A program made the translations under genes and the position numbers. Source: Dama dama (taxonomy: Eukaryota; Chordata; Mammalia; Artiodactyla; Cervidae). From it: a DNA stretch of 64,000 nt. Of this stretch, positions 1-11,700 are shown one piece after another. Each line of letters opens with the position of its first letter. The first letter of the stretch is position 1. A model generated the notes under the pieces. It searched no databases. It was not told where the DNA came from and saw only the letters and a list, made by a program, of their open reading frames with translations. The stretch spans positions 52,292,501 to 52,356,500 of the forward strand of contig NC_083704.1 in NCBI RefSeq assembly GCF_033118175.1, read 5' to 3'.

Positions 1-520
1 TTCGGCAGTATGGGCCTGGAGGCTGCAGCCCAGAGTCCCCGACTAAAAGCTGCCCCAGGAGCCTGGAGGGAGCAGCAGGGTCAGCATCTCACTCTGCCCT
101 CTAGACGGCAATCCACTGGCCGTTTTGCAGCCAGGTGAACATCGATGACTCTGGGAACTTGCCATCAGCCAGAGCAGCCACCCTGGAGGGTGCAGGGCTG
201 GCCTTTAGAAGTTTCACACACTTCCAGTGAGGAGCAGAGAGCTGTCTGTTTTACCCTGCGAAACATTGGTAGCTCCGAAGGGCTTTGCTTTGGGGGAGGG
301 CCCTTGAGCTCCTGAGTGGGTGGGTGGGTTGTTTTAATTTGGTTTCTCTTTTCATGAAGTTTGTTAGGAATCAGACCTATGTGAGCAAACCATGGCCTCC
401 CAGTGGAGGTGGTTCAGTTTGTGGTGTTATGAGTCACAGAAACACACTTTTGAAATGAAAGGGAAGACGATGTACTTACACTGTAAAATGGTTTACAATA
501 AAGTTTGACATCTTATTACA
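1..520 (+). other. STIMATE: Probable 3'UTR tail of STIMATE (TMEM110)
   Basis: No convincing coding exon is visible here. The stretch ends in a canonical AATAAA at 497-502. In mammals STIMATE (TMEM110) lies immediately upstream of MUSTN1 in the same orientation, so a plus-strand transcript ending here fits the known gene order. The assignment rests on synteny and the polyadenylation signal only, because I cannot recognise the 3'UTR sequence itself. It could instead be an isolated AATAAA in intergenic DNA. Confidence 0.4.
497..502 (+). terminator. Polyadenylation signal AATAAA
   Basis: A canonical AATAAA hexamer is followed within about 40 bases by T- and GT-rich sequence (a 'tgtggttgttggttgtgtg'-like stretch), as expected of a downstream element. 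It probably ends the upstream plus-strand gene. Confidence 0.55.
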
Positions 521-2178
521 GTTTCTAAAAAAAGAAACTATCACTCTTGTGGTTGTTGGTTGTGTGTTCTGTGGCGTTGAAACAGCTTGGTGGGGTCAAG
601 AAACTGTCCCCAGTGAGTTAGAAAGTTCTTCCCAGAAAACAGAGTGAGAATGAATCTGACCTCTCCTTATGGTGGATGTGGGAACCAAACCCTGCCAAGG
701 GGAAAAAAACAAACATGCTCGTGCCGTTTCATCTTTCCTGCTAATGCGAGTGAAAGGTCCTCTGCCTCCCCCCTGAGTGAGTGAGTGGTGCCTTAGAGAT
801 GGGGTGTAAGGCGTGAACATCCCGCATCCTTGTTCCTGAGGCTGCAGGGCTGGAAGGCAAGTGCCTCCCTGGGCAGCGCCGGCTGTGGAGGCAGAGCTGA
901 AGCACCAGGAGCCGGCAGCACAGGCCAGGCCTGTCCTCAATGCCTCTTGGCCCCTGTTTGGAGTCCTGGATTCGTGCCGGCGGCTGTCTGAAGGCATTCC
1001 TCACGTCAGCACTCGTCTCAGATGGAACCTGGCAGAGCTTGTGTTGGCTTCCCAGAGCCAAGACCAGGCAGGGGGGAATTAGAGATCTGACAGCAGTGGA
1101 CGGGTGTTCCAGGTAGCCAAACGTCAGTGCCTGGTTGGTTCCGTCTGCCTGGAGCCTTCAAGGATAAAAACATGCTCCATCACAAACTGACAAGGAGCCT
1201 GGGTATGTTCGACCCAACAGGACAGACCCTGAGCGCCCATCCACGTCCATTCCTACCCTCACCCAAGGCCCAGAGTCCTGCCATGTGCCCTGGGGGTCTC
1301 CCCTTCAAGGACGGGGTGTTTGAAACTAGCAGAGGAGAGTTAAGTGACCTTCAGGGTCCCTGTCCCTCTGTGTATGCCTGGAGTGGGCTTCACTGTTGCC
1401 CACCCTCTCATAACCTAAATGTCCTTGGGCCAGTTGCCCTTCAGTGACCTCATCTCAGTCAGAGGCTCTGTGCTGTTTCCTTTAGCTCGCCTCATGGTTT
1501 CCTCCCAGCCCTTCCTGGGCACTTCGCCCCTTCCTTTGTCCCTCTGCTAATAAACTCACACTGGAAGCTGGACAGAGAATGGGGGCATCAGCAAAAATGT
1601 TGATGGGGCAGCTCCCAGGCTTCCCTTGGCCGCAGTTTCTCCACCTGGGAGCCAGGTGCAGGCCCTGTGCTCTCAGTGCACTGTGACGGCTCAGCAAGCT
1701 GGCCGTGAGCACACTCCCCAGCGGCAGATGCAGGAAGCATCCGCCCCGCTGCCGTGTGGAGCTGGAAAGTCTCTTTCCTGTGGAATCCAGGGAAAGGGTA
1801 GAAGAGAGAGAAAAACAAGCTCAGAGCTGTCCACCCTGGCCCAGGGCCCTCCCTTTCCTTGGGGACACCCCCACGCTGGGATGGACTATCTCAGATAGAC
1901 AGCTCAGACAGCCACATGCATGTTATAGGACCTGCATTCGTAAACACAAGTTGCTGCCAGGCCCAGTGCCTCCTGCCCACAAGAGAGCAGCTGTCCCCGG
2001 GGATACGGGGTCTCCCCAGCTGTCTACTGTCGCCAGGACTGCAGCCCCCCAGGCAGAAGTGCTCAGCAAGCCCCTATCATCTCCAAGAATAAACTCTGAA
2101 GCCAGCGACTGCGTGGATCTGAATCATCGGGGAGCTGTCAGAGGAGGGGGAGTGACTTCCCGGGACAGGCAAGCAGAC
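521..2178. other. Intergenic: STIMATE end to MUSTN1 promoter
   Basis: No gene is recognised in these 1.65 kb. Short ORFs on both strands have no family resemblance and look random. AATAAA-like hexamers near 1547 and 2089 are not tied to any transcript. The last few hundred bases should hold the proximal MUSTN1 promoter. That promoter is known to be AP-1 responsive in mouse, but I see no perfect TGASTCA consensus in the 60 bases before the TATA box. Confidence 0.5.
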
Positions 2179-2185
2179 TATATAA
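2179..2185 (+). promoter_or_regulatory. MUSTN1: TATA box of MUSTN1
   Basis: TATATAA lies 79 bases upstream of the MUSTN1 start codon in a G/C-rich context. Initiation about 30 bases downstream would give a 5'UTR of roughly 50 nt, a normal arrangement for a strongly tissue-restricted gene. Confidence 0.65.
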
Positions 2186-2263
2186 GCCCCAGAGGGCTGG
2201 GCGCTGCTTAAATCTCTTCCACAGCCACTACCTGCCAGGGAGCAGCTCCCCACAGCACCCACC

Positions 2264-3123
2264 ATGTCCCAGGTAGGAGGGCCCAGCTCAGGGCCTGCTG
2301 GTGCCAGGGGCTGGGGGTGGGGTGGGGGAGATGGACGCTGTCAACTCTGGCAGCTGTGTCTTGAGGTGAGCTTGGAGCATAAACACAGGAGGCTTTGCCT
2401 CCCCTGGAAGGCCAGGGCTCAGAGAGGTCAGGGAGACAGATGGTATGAGGCTGTGACAGCCATGGCCCCAGAGCTCTTGGTCTGTGGGGAAAGGAGAGAG
2501 ACTTGGGGTAGGGGGTGTGACATGCAGTCAGGAAGGCTTCCTGGAAGAGAAGTGATGCCTTGAATTGGCTGGAGTTAAGTGAGCAGGGAAGAGGGGTCTG
2601 GGCCAAGGTGTGGTTGTGGGAAAGGGCCCTCAGCCTCAAGGCCTCAGGTTGTAAGATGAGGCTTGGGCTCCCCGAGGCTGGCGCTCAGGAAGCCCCCATC
2701 AAGAAGAAGCGGCCCCCTGTGAAGGAGGAGGACTTGAAGGGGGCCCGAGGGAACCTGACCAAGAACCAGGAGATCAAGTCCAAGACCTACCAGGTCATGA
2801 GAGAGTGTGGTGAGTATTCTCAGGACGATGAGGGCCTGGGTGCAGATGTGTGTCTGTGGGAAGGAGGATGGGTTGGGGGGCGGGAGGGTCCCGTGGGTCC
2901 TTTTTCTAAGAGTTCAGAGCTTGTGGGCTCGGGATGGTGCCTACCACACAGGGGGCCTCTCCTCTCTAGGAAGCCAGGCCTGCCCCTAACCCACCTCCTC
3001 CCCATCCTTCCCACAGAGCAAGCTGGTTCTACTGCCCCGTCAGTGTTCAGCCGCGCCCGGACTGGGGCTGAGACGGTGTTTGAGAAGCCCAAAGCCGGAC
3101 CCGCCAAGAGTGTCTTTGGCTGA
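2264..3123 (+). CDS. MUSTN1: MUSTN1, musculoskeletal embryonic nuclear protein 1
   Basis: Three coding exons, 2264-2272, 2677-2809 and 3017-3123, join to 249 nt encoding 82 aa, the full mammalian length. All introns are GT-AG. Exon 1 contributes only Met-Ser-Gln, and the ATG has a good Kozak context (ACC before it). Exon 2 carries a basic patch (IKKKRPPVK, about residues 9-17) that fits the known nuclear localisation. Exon 3 ends with the conserved ETVFEKPKAG and KSVFG segments. The protein is small, hydrophilic and without a recognised fold. In the literature it is a nuclear, later also reported secreted, factor of developing and regenerating muscle and cartilage needed for myogenic and chondrogenic differentiation. 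The TATA box (2179) and AATAAA (3319) bracket a compact transcript. Intron 2 is 207 nt, a multiple of three with no in-frame stop, so its retention would not truncate the protein. Confidence 0.96.
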
Positions 3124-3318
3124 GAAATGCATGCCACCCCCCTCACCACAGGCACCACTGCGACACAAGAACTTTTCCCAAGAACTTTTTTTTTTCCAAG
3201 AACTCTTTTTTTATGCCAGAACACACCTTCTCACCTGACGCCTTGGGGAATGCCACCCCTGCCCCACAGCCCTGGCCCCTCAGCCCAGGGACTCTGCACT
3301 CACACCTGGGAAAACACC

Positions 3319-3324
3319 AATAAA
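3319..3324 (+). terminator. MUSTN1: Polyadenylation signal of MUSTN1
   Basis: AATAAA lies 196 bases after the MUSTN1 stop codon and is followed by a T/GT-rich stretch (tttgcagggtgttggttgg). It defines a 3'UTR of about 215 nt that contains a short run of T-rich repeats near 3180-3210. Confidence 0.8.
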
Positions 3325-5689
3325 GAGAATGCCCAAGTGGCCCTAGCGTTTGCAGGGTGTTGGTTGGTTACTGGCCATGGCCACTAAATGCCGGGGAGGG
3401 GAGGGGAGGGGAGGGCAGGGCAGGTATGGGGCACATTTTCTATCCCTCTCGGCTTCTGGAAAAGTCCCAGAGGGTAAAGCAGGTGTTGTTATGCCCACCA
3501 CCATGTGGCACAGAGAGCCTCGGGTGTGGAGACCAGATGCTGACCCATGTGACTTCAAACCTCTCTCCTCCTTTTCTGAGTCGCAGTTTCCCCTTATATG
3601 TGACAAGGGACCCTATTGTGTAAAGCAGGCCATAGTCACAGTGCTCAGAGTGAAGCAGGTGGGAGCCTGGGGCTTATCCTCTCCCCACCCTTCACAGAAG
3701 CCATCGCGATGCCTCCAGGGACCCCAAGGCTCTATGGAACTCAGGGTCCTCAAATCTCCCTCCCCCTTGTTCACATTGCCCCCCTGCCATCTCGCATCCC
3801 CGCAAAGAAACAGCCAGGTGGAGGCTCCTCTCAGGCCCATGGCCTTCCACTCCCTGAGGCACTGTCCCCTCACCCCAGCGGAGTGAGCCTCCCCCTCGCC
3901 ACTCCCACGTCTCTGCCTGAATCACGGAACACCAGGGTCTCAGGTCTTGTGTGATTCTTCCCACTTCGGGCCTCAAATGTCCCTGAGCGCCTGGAGCTGT
4001 CGGATTCAGGGCACTAGAGAGGCCTGTCCAGCTGTGACAGCAAGACCCCAGACCGTCCAGGCTAGACAGGCAGGGCCTGGGCTTACAGTGCCTGGCTTGG
4101 GGCCGATGTCTGCAAGGAAGTCTCCCCCGTCCCCTAAGCAGGTGGAGCAGGCTGCACAAAGTCTTTCCCATGTTCCCAGCCAGCCCTGCCTCCTTATATA
4201 GCTGTTTCAGGCTGGGCCCGTGCTCTGTGCCCTGAGGGAGCAGACCTTCTGTGGGGGCCAGGCCTGGGCCTGCCCACTGGGCCCCTTGGGGAGGCCCTTC
4301 CTGCAGATTGCTGAAGGGCTGTGTTGTCCCATGCCATTCACATCCAGAACCAAGGGGTGGGCGGTGCAGATGTGCATAGAGGTGAGGCTTCAGCCGAAGT
4401 CAGGTAAAGAAAGGGAGTGTTTACTTGTAGCCACAGACCCAGCTCCCTTCCCTCAGGATAGGTGCTGCTGGCGCTGAGAAAGGCAGGGCTAATGGAGGAG
4501 CCCCCTTCCTGCCCTGCGACTGTCCCAAGTGGGCCCTGAAGATGGCACCCTCCCTCGGCCCCTATCCCCAGGAGAATGTCACTGAGCCCTCCTTCTCTGA
4601 CCCAGGATCTGGCACCTGGCCACTTTTCTGAAGCATCTTTAGCCCATATGTGGCCTGAGACGCAGGAGCTGAGCTCTCCCAGATTCACAGGAAGACAAGC
4701 TCCAGCTGTGTCCCCGTCCCCTAATATTTATTTGCTTCACTGCTGTTACGAAAACAGTCTTTCAACTTTATTACAGAAAAATTGAAAAAAGCCATCCTTA
4801 ATCCTACCACAGGCCCTCCAGCCATCCTCCCGTGGCCTGGGCCCATGACAACAGCACTGCCTTGGCGGTGGCTCGCTGACAGATCGGCGTTCTGTCCTTC
4901 CTCACTCCAGGAGTGATTCACAGGCTCCCTTGGCATGACTGACCTCCACGTAGGCCACTGGAACGCACATGCCACCACCCTGAATTGCCCCCTTCAGGAA
5001 TTCTGTGCTTCCCTCTCAGGAAACTCCCCACAGCCTGATCTCGGGGCCACAACGCGGGGCATCTTTGTGGCTCTCGGTTTGTATCGCCAAGTGCAGATCT
5101 TGTTTTGGAGGCCTTGCTGGAACTGCACCAAGATTCCTGGCTAGAATAATGGAGCCCGAACAGCATCCTGGGCTCCCCCGCCCCAAGAGCAGAGAGAAGG
5201 GGGGCCCCTTGGCCTGGCCCCTCTCCTTCCGTAAGTAAGGTGTATTCACCCTGCCTTAGTCCCAGCAGATCTTGCTCCACTCAGGTACCCGAGGGCTGCT
5301 TAGCGCCCTTGGGTCCCAGTGACCAGTCACACTGACCTGATTTCCAGGCCCCCTGCCTCCCAGAAGCCATAGGTCGGCCCTCCTCTTCCTGCCATGCCTC
5401 TCCTCTAAGGCTGGGCTTACAGAGAGCCGACCAGTTCACCGCTGTGCCCCCGAGCCCTGGGGAGATTTTTGGTGGGATAACTGGTGTGAGGGGTGGCAGT
5501 GGCTTGCTTAGATTCTGGACCTTTCAGAAGGAGCACCCGTACTCAACTCCCACCCAAGCCTGCCCCTCCTCCGTGCAGGTTCCCATCCCCAGCCAAGGTC
5601 CACAGGACATTCGCAGCTTGCCTGCTTATCTTGAGTCCCCTGTGGTGTTTGACTTTGCAGATCCCAGTTTCCCAGAACCTGCCCCCGCA
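3325..5689. other. Intergenic: MUSTN1 to ITIH4
   Basis: No gene is supported. The region is G/C-rich and largely unique, with a short GGGGA tandem run at about 3390-3420. ORFs of up to about 180 codons occur on both strands but show no known domain, start context or splice structure and probably reflect high GC content. The final part should contain ITIH4 upstream regulatory DNA. Confidence 0.5.
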
Positions 5690-5699
5690 GGGGCGGGGC
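5690..5699 (+). promoter_or_regulatory. ITIH4: GC box upstream of ITIH4
   Basis: GGGGCGGGGC, a consensus Sp1-type site, lies 63 bases before the ITIH4 start codon. An A/T-rich GTTACTAATT element follows at about 5708, resembling one half of an HNF1 site, which would suit a liver gene. No TATA box is seen. This is a motif-level inference only. Confidence 0.3.
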
Positions 5700-5761
5700 A
5701 GCGAGCAAGTTACTAATTCCGCACCTTCTCTCAGGTTCAGAAGCGGCCGGCCAGAGCCAAA

Positions 5762-8700
5762 ATGAAGACCCCAGCCCCTGGTTGCACCCACAGCATCGTG
5801 CTGGTCCTGCTCTCGCTGGCCGTCCTCCAGACCACCAAGGCCCAAAAGGTAACATCCGTGGGGGACCTGTGTGTGTGCACCTGAGCGTGAATGGGGCAAG
5901 TGAGTGAAGGCAAGGAGAGCCTTGGTCTGTGTGAGTGTACAAGTGAGCATGGGTCAGTGTGTGTGCAGAGAAGGGGTGCTGCCCTAAGGGGTCTATGGAG
6001 AATCCCCCGTTTACTGGGAGGGGTGATCCTGTTATTCCCAGTTCCCAGGGAGGAACTACAGCCTAGCAAGTTGCCCTAGAGGGCAGCAGTAGGTAGGGTG
6101 GGTAAGAATGCGCCTCAGGAGCCCAGCTTACCCTTCCTGTCAGCCCAACCTTGCGGAAGTTATTGATGCTTTCTGTGTCTCTTTTTCCTTGTCTGTAGAA
6201 CAAGGTTACAGTAATAGAACTATTCAGAGGTTTGTGGTGAAGAGGAAACCTTTAGTATTATGAAGTACTGAGTACAGTGTCTGGCACCAGGAAGACACTC
6301 ACTCACGTGTAAGCAAGGCACTCAGCCTGCCGTGCACCTCTGTGCTGAACACAAGTACGCCATGTGCAAGCAGGCAAGAGCCGTGTAGGCTCTACCTGTG
6401 TACACATACCCTTCCTTGGAGACCACACACCTGGGGCAAAATACACATGCTTGGGGGAGTGCCCTATGGGCATGGATGGAGCAACAAGGGCAGCCCGACT
6501 GTGGGGAAAAGGACAAAGCAGAAGATGCTCAGCCTTAGAGGTGGACCTTCCCTACCTTCAAGTCTCCCAGCTCCCGCAGGCCCCTGGGGGGAGGCTTGTG
6601 GGCACCGTTTTCCCAGTCATAGGACTTGTGCACTGCCCTTTCACTGGACAGGACTAAGATGGCATGGAAGCTGCTGCCACATCTCTGCCCCAAGAATAAG
6701 TCCCTCCCAGACACAGTGGGGCTCAGGCTCCACGTACCACCCCTTGCCTGCTTTTTCTCCAAGGAGCACTGTGGCCCCCACTGGACAAGACAGGCCGGTC
6801 CCTTCCCTGCCAGGTCTCTGCACTATTGGGTGGGGAATGAAACACACAGCAGCCTCTGATTTGAGGTGAAAGTTCACAATGCTTCATGCGATTTTTCTTG
6901 GTCTGTGGCTTGGCTGGGGTTGGGGGCCAGGGCTTGGTGTGAGACCAAGGTCAAGACCCACTCTTGAAGAGCACTAAAATAGTCCCACCCTTTCCTCCTT
7001 CACAGGTCCAGAATGACGTTGACATCTACAGCCTCACTGTGGACTCTAAGGTCTCCTCCCGATTCGCCCACACAGTTATCACCAGCCGGGTGGTCAACAG
7101 GGCTGATGCCATGCAGGAGGCCACCTTCCAGGTGGAGCTGCCCAAGAAAGCCTTCATCACCAACTTCTCCATGTAGGTGTCCTGCTGCACTCTTCCTGGT
7201 CTCCCCTCCCCAACCCAGCAGTCTGACACCATGGCCCCTGTGTTCGCTTCCTGATGTGAGATGTGCCAGGATATAAGCCTGAGGTGCGTGTGCTCCACCT
7301 GTAGGCAATACAGAGGCCAGAGGCTTTAGCCAGGAACTTCATGCATTCTCAGAGACCCTTCGCTGCCTCTATCCTTTTATCCCTTCCTCCTTCCCATTCT
7401 GCCTCCCGTTCCTTCCCTCGACCCATTCCTACCTCTTTCCCTCCATCTATCCCTCTCTCCCTTCATCCCTCCCTCTGTTGGTCTCTCCCGCCTTCTGTCT
7501 CTCCATCCATTCATCCATCCGTTTTCCCTGGGTTCTGCCCAGGTGGCAGATGGAGAACCACAGACTCTTCATGTCTTGGCCTTTGAGAAGTACAGACTTG
7601 AGGCATCCTGAAGCCAATCCCAGGCAGAAGGGAATCACCAAAAGGCAGATTCTTGCCCAGAACACAGAAAACTTAACTTAATCCCCTACAATGAAGTAAT
7701 GCCTCAGGGAGGGCGATCACCTCCTTGTCACAGAAGTTCTGAGCCAGGCTGGTCCACCTGCCCCATAGTGGGGTGTTGCAAAGGATGGTTCTTCTCTGAG
7801 CCAAAAGCTGTGTTGGGAGGCCCCTGGGGTTTCCATGGACTCTGTAAGCTGGTGATGATCGTCACTTTGTCCTCTGCTTTCCTCCCCCACCCCTTCCCAA
7901 CTGAGTTTTGCAATGTTTGCTAAATGCAAGCGAACTCTCTGTCTCTGGCCCTGCAGAAGAGGCAGTGATTAAGAACAGGCCAGAGAGGGTCTGATCCTAG
8001 AAACTCAGGGAGGGTGATGGGCGGGGCAGAGAGCTAGCATCTCAGGCAGAGTCCCCAGTGTACCCTGGGACCTCTGAACACCTGCGGTGGGGGCAGGGTC
8101 CTTGTGGTTGGTTCCTTATCTCTCTGCCCACCCCCTTCCGTCAGCCCTTCTTTTCCTAGCCAGGAGCCAGGCCTGTGCGGCCCAACTTTCAGTGTAAGCT
8201 TCATAGGCTGCACTCCACTTCCCATGTGGGTGCTAGGGCTGGCAAGTTGCAAGGTTCCAGGCCCATTTCATCTTCTGAAGGCCCAGGACATGCACCCGTC
8301 TCTGGGCCTAGCTCCTGTGGCTGCATGAGATAGGGAAGCAGGGGGCAGGGCAGGGTGCCTTGCTGCCCAACCTGGCTCAGAGCCCCAGTTGGGCATCCGG
8401 AAGGAGGAGCCCTGCAGCCCAGCACCAGCCCCACTGTAGCCCAGGGTTAAATTGTGACCAGGAAGGTGGGAAGGAGGGACACTGGTCCCGGCATCCTGGC
8501 TGTCCCCTCCCCCCGGAGACTCTTACACTTAAACACCACCCTGGATGGAGCAGACTTAGTTTGCCTGCCGCTTCTTTCTCAGTCCCTCAAATGGCCACTA
8601 GGATTGTTTCTACCCACCAAGGAGCCCTGTCCCCTCGTCATCCGAAACCTCCTTCCCCAGAAGCCAGCTTCTCTGCAGTGTGGCCTGCACTTTGTCGGTG

Positions 8701-11700
8701 AAAAGAGGGGGCAGCCGTGGAGAGGGGTCAGAGCCTTCAGCCCTGTGTCTCCACTGGCCTGGGAGCCAGCATCTCCCTCCTCAGCATGCCCCACCCTGCT
8801 GAACACAAGACTGAGTGAAATGAGGCTCAGAGCTCTCACTGGTGGCTGACTGGTTCCTCTGGAAACAGTCTGTAGGGTGGAAGCGGCAACTGGAACGTGG
8901 AGCCAGACAGGAAGGGAGGAGAGAGGCCAAGTGCTTGCTCAGCCCCGCCTCCTCCTTCATCCCAGTTGTTCAGGAAAAGGCATGTCAGCCAGCACAGTGC
9001 ATAGCTCAGGGTCGATGGAAGTCTGCAGAGCCCCTGACCACCCCGGGGCCCCGCACAGAGACGTGTCCGCAGTAGGTGTGTAAGAGACGCGTGGGCTCGG
9101 GTAAAGATAGGAGTCACTGTCGGAAGGCATGGGAAGTCCCAGAGAGGGTGGGATTGCAGTGGGCCTCACCCGCCACGCTGTCACAACTCACTCCATCCCG
9201 CCCCAGGGTCATCGATGGTGTGACCTACCCGGGTAACATCAAGGAGAAGACTGCAGCGCAGGAGCAGTACAGCGAGGCCGTGGCCAGGGGCGAGAGCGCC
9301 GGCCTCGTCAGGTGAGTCCAAGGGGGTGGGAGGACCCCTCTGGGGGTGGGGTCAAGGCTGCCCCCAACTTCAGCTGTTGTGCGTTGCTCCCCCTCCAGTG
9401 GCCATACCCACCCTCACCCCCAGTCTGAGGGGCACATCCGATGCCCTCTTCCCCCAGGGCCACCGGGAGAAAGACAGAGCAGTTCCAGGTGTCAGTCAGT
9501 GTGGCTCCCGCTGCCAAGGTCACCTTCGAGCTTGTGTATGAGGAGCTGTTGGCACGTCATCTGGGAGCATACGAGCTACTGCTGAGAGTCCGGCCCCAGC
9601 AGCTGGTCAAACACCTGCAGGTACCTGACACCACTTTCTCCTAGAAGGCCTCCTTGATGACCTCACTCTGCCGAGGGCGGACCCAGCTTCCCCCTCTGCC
9701 TCCTGTGAGGGCCAGCCCTGGCTCCCAGCAGACCCAGTAACCCGGTTCTTGCTTCTAGATGGACATTCACATCTTTGAGCCTCAGGGCATCAGCTTTCTG
9801 GAGACAGAGAGCACCTTCCTGACCGATAAACTGGCAGAGGCCCTCACCATCTCACAGAACAAGACCAAGGTGGGCCTGCTAGGGTCTGCGGGTGAGGGTT
9901 CCCAGGGGCCTGTCTTGAGGCTGGACTTCCAGAGAGCGGAACCGCTGATCAGAATCTCTGAGCTTGAGGGACTTGTGAGGTTCCTATGTCCGTGCTGTCA
10001 TTTGGCAGACAGGGAGGGCAAGGCCCAGGGACGGATGGTGGGTGCTGGTTTGAACCCTGGGCTCAGGAGAGAAGACTGATGTGAGGGTCCCCAGACCTGG
10101 TAGGGAGGAGGGACTGGCTGGTCCGCACACATCCTGGGCCCAGCCTCTGCTTGCACAAAGACGGGAGCAGGAGATTCACTCACACCCCCTCCCCTACATG
10201 AAGGTCATCTGGCTGACAGCTCAGCCTGAGAGAACGTCTCCTGGAACTTGACCCAAGACTGCCTCCTGGAATTCTCTCTTCAAATAGGGATGAGGGGTGT
10301 TGTTAATACCACCTTGCTGCTCCTTCCAACTTCAGCCAGGTCATTTTTCCAGGCTCACATCCGATTCAAGCCAACACTGTCACAGCAACAAAAGTCTCCG
10401 GAGAAGCAGGACACGGTCCTAGATGGCAACTTCATTGTCCGCTACGATGTGGACCGGACTGTCTCTGGGGGTTCCATTCAGGTATGTGGGCTCCAGGCAA
10501 GAGCTGAGCCACCAAAAAGTCCATCCACCCTCAAGGACCTGAGCCTGGGTATTCTTGAAGAAAAGACAGTATAAGCACCCCTAGTCATCATTGCACAGAT
10601 AGAACACAGGCAGTCTAGTTGTGTTGTCACTGAAATTGTTCCCTTCCAGAGGGGGGAAAAAGTTCATCTCTGCTGAAGAGATATTGTGGGGGGCGGGGGT
10701 GGGGTGGGTTTTCCTTGTTTCCCTGGCTGCCAGGAGCTTCACAGTTCACTTTTATGCTCAATCGCAGTAGCTTCTTTCACATAAGTTTCTGGCCACATTG
10801 TGCTTCCCCTTTACCTTTTTGATGGACCTTGTTTTTGGAGTCTTCACTTCTTTGATGGATCTTAGGTATACTATGTCTGAACTTTGTAGTATAAGCTGCC
10901 TCAAATAATTAAATAGGTAAAGGAAGGGTAGAATTCTGCTGGGCCAGGTCTGAGTAGGGAAGCCTTTGTAAGGGAGGTGCTGGATCAAGCCAAGCAGTAT
11001 GGCAAAAATCTGGGGAGGTTTGTGGTGGAATAGGGCCGGAAGGAGCTGGAATATAGAGCACAGCAGAACCCCAGGGTTGGGGGTGAGGAGGCTGGTTGGG
11101 GGCAGAGCTGCAGCTCTTATACCTGGGTGTGTCTCACTCTGGTCACAGATTGACTACTTTGTGCACTACTTTGCCCCTGATAGCCTGTCCACGATACCCA
11201 AGAATGTGATCTTTGTCATCGACAAGAGCGGCTCCATGATGGGCAGGAAAATAAAGCAAGTAGGTCCCATGGGCCAGGGAGGGGTTCTGAAAACTCACAG
11301 ACATCTAACACCATCAGCTCTGGTTCAACAGGCCAACCAGACCTGCCCTCCCTCTTCCTAGGTAGGGGGCTCCCATGGATTGAGGTTGGTCTTGCCGCTA
11401 GAACATTCCCCACGTCCTCACTCCAGCTGTGAGCCTTAGGGTGCAGTTTAAGGGCACAGGAGCCACGAGGGAGGCCCCACTGAGACACCCACCTTATGTC
11501 CCCTTGCCCTGACGCAGACAAGGGAAGCCCTCATCAAGATCCTGAGTGACCTCAGTCCCCATGACCAGTTCAACCTCATCAGCTTCAATGCGGAAGCAAC
11601 CAAGTGGAAACCTCTGCTAGTGCCAGCCTCGACTGAGAACGTGAATGAGGCCAAGAGCTATGCCACTGGCATCCAGGCCCAGGGAGGTGAGCGCTTCTGC

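Noticed and set aside
3350..3886. 178-codon plus-strand ORF downstream of MUSTN1
   Set aside because: GC-rich intergenic sequence with overlapping ORFs in several frames, no splice structure and no known motif.
7006..7011. Alternative ITIH4 exon 2 acceptor six bases downstream (7012)
   Set aside because: Starting at 7006 gives 167 nt, identical to the equivalent exon in ITIH3 and ITIH1. 7012 remains a possible minor site.
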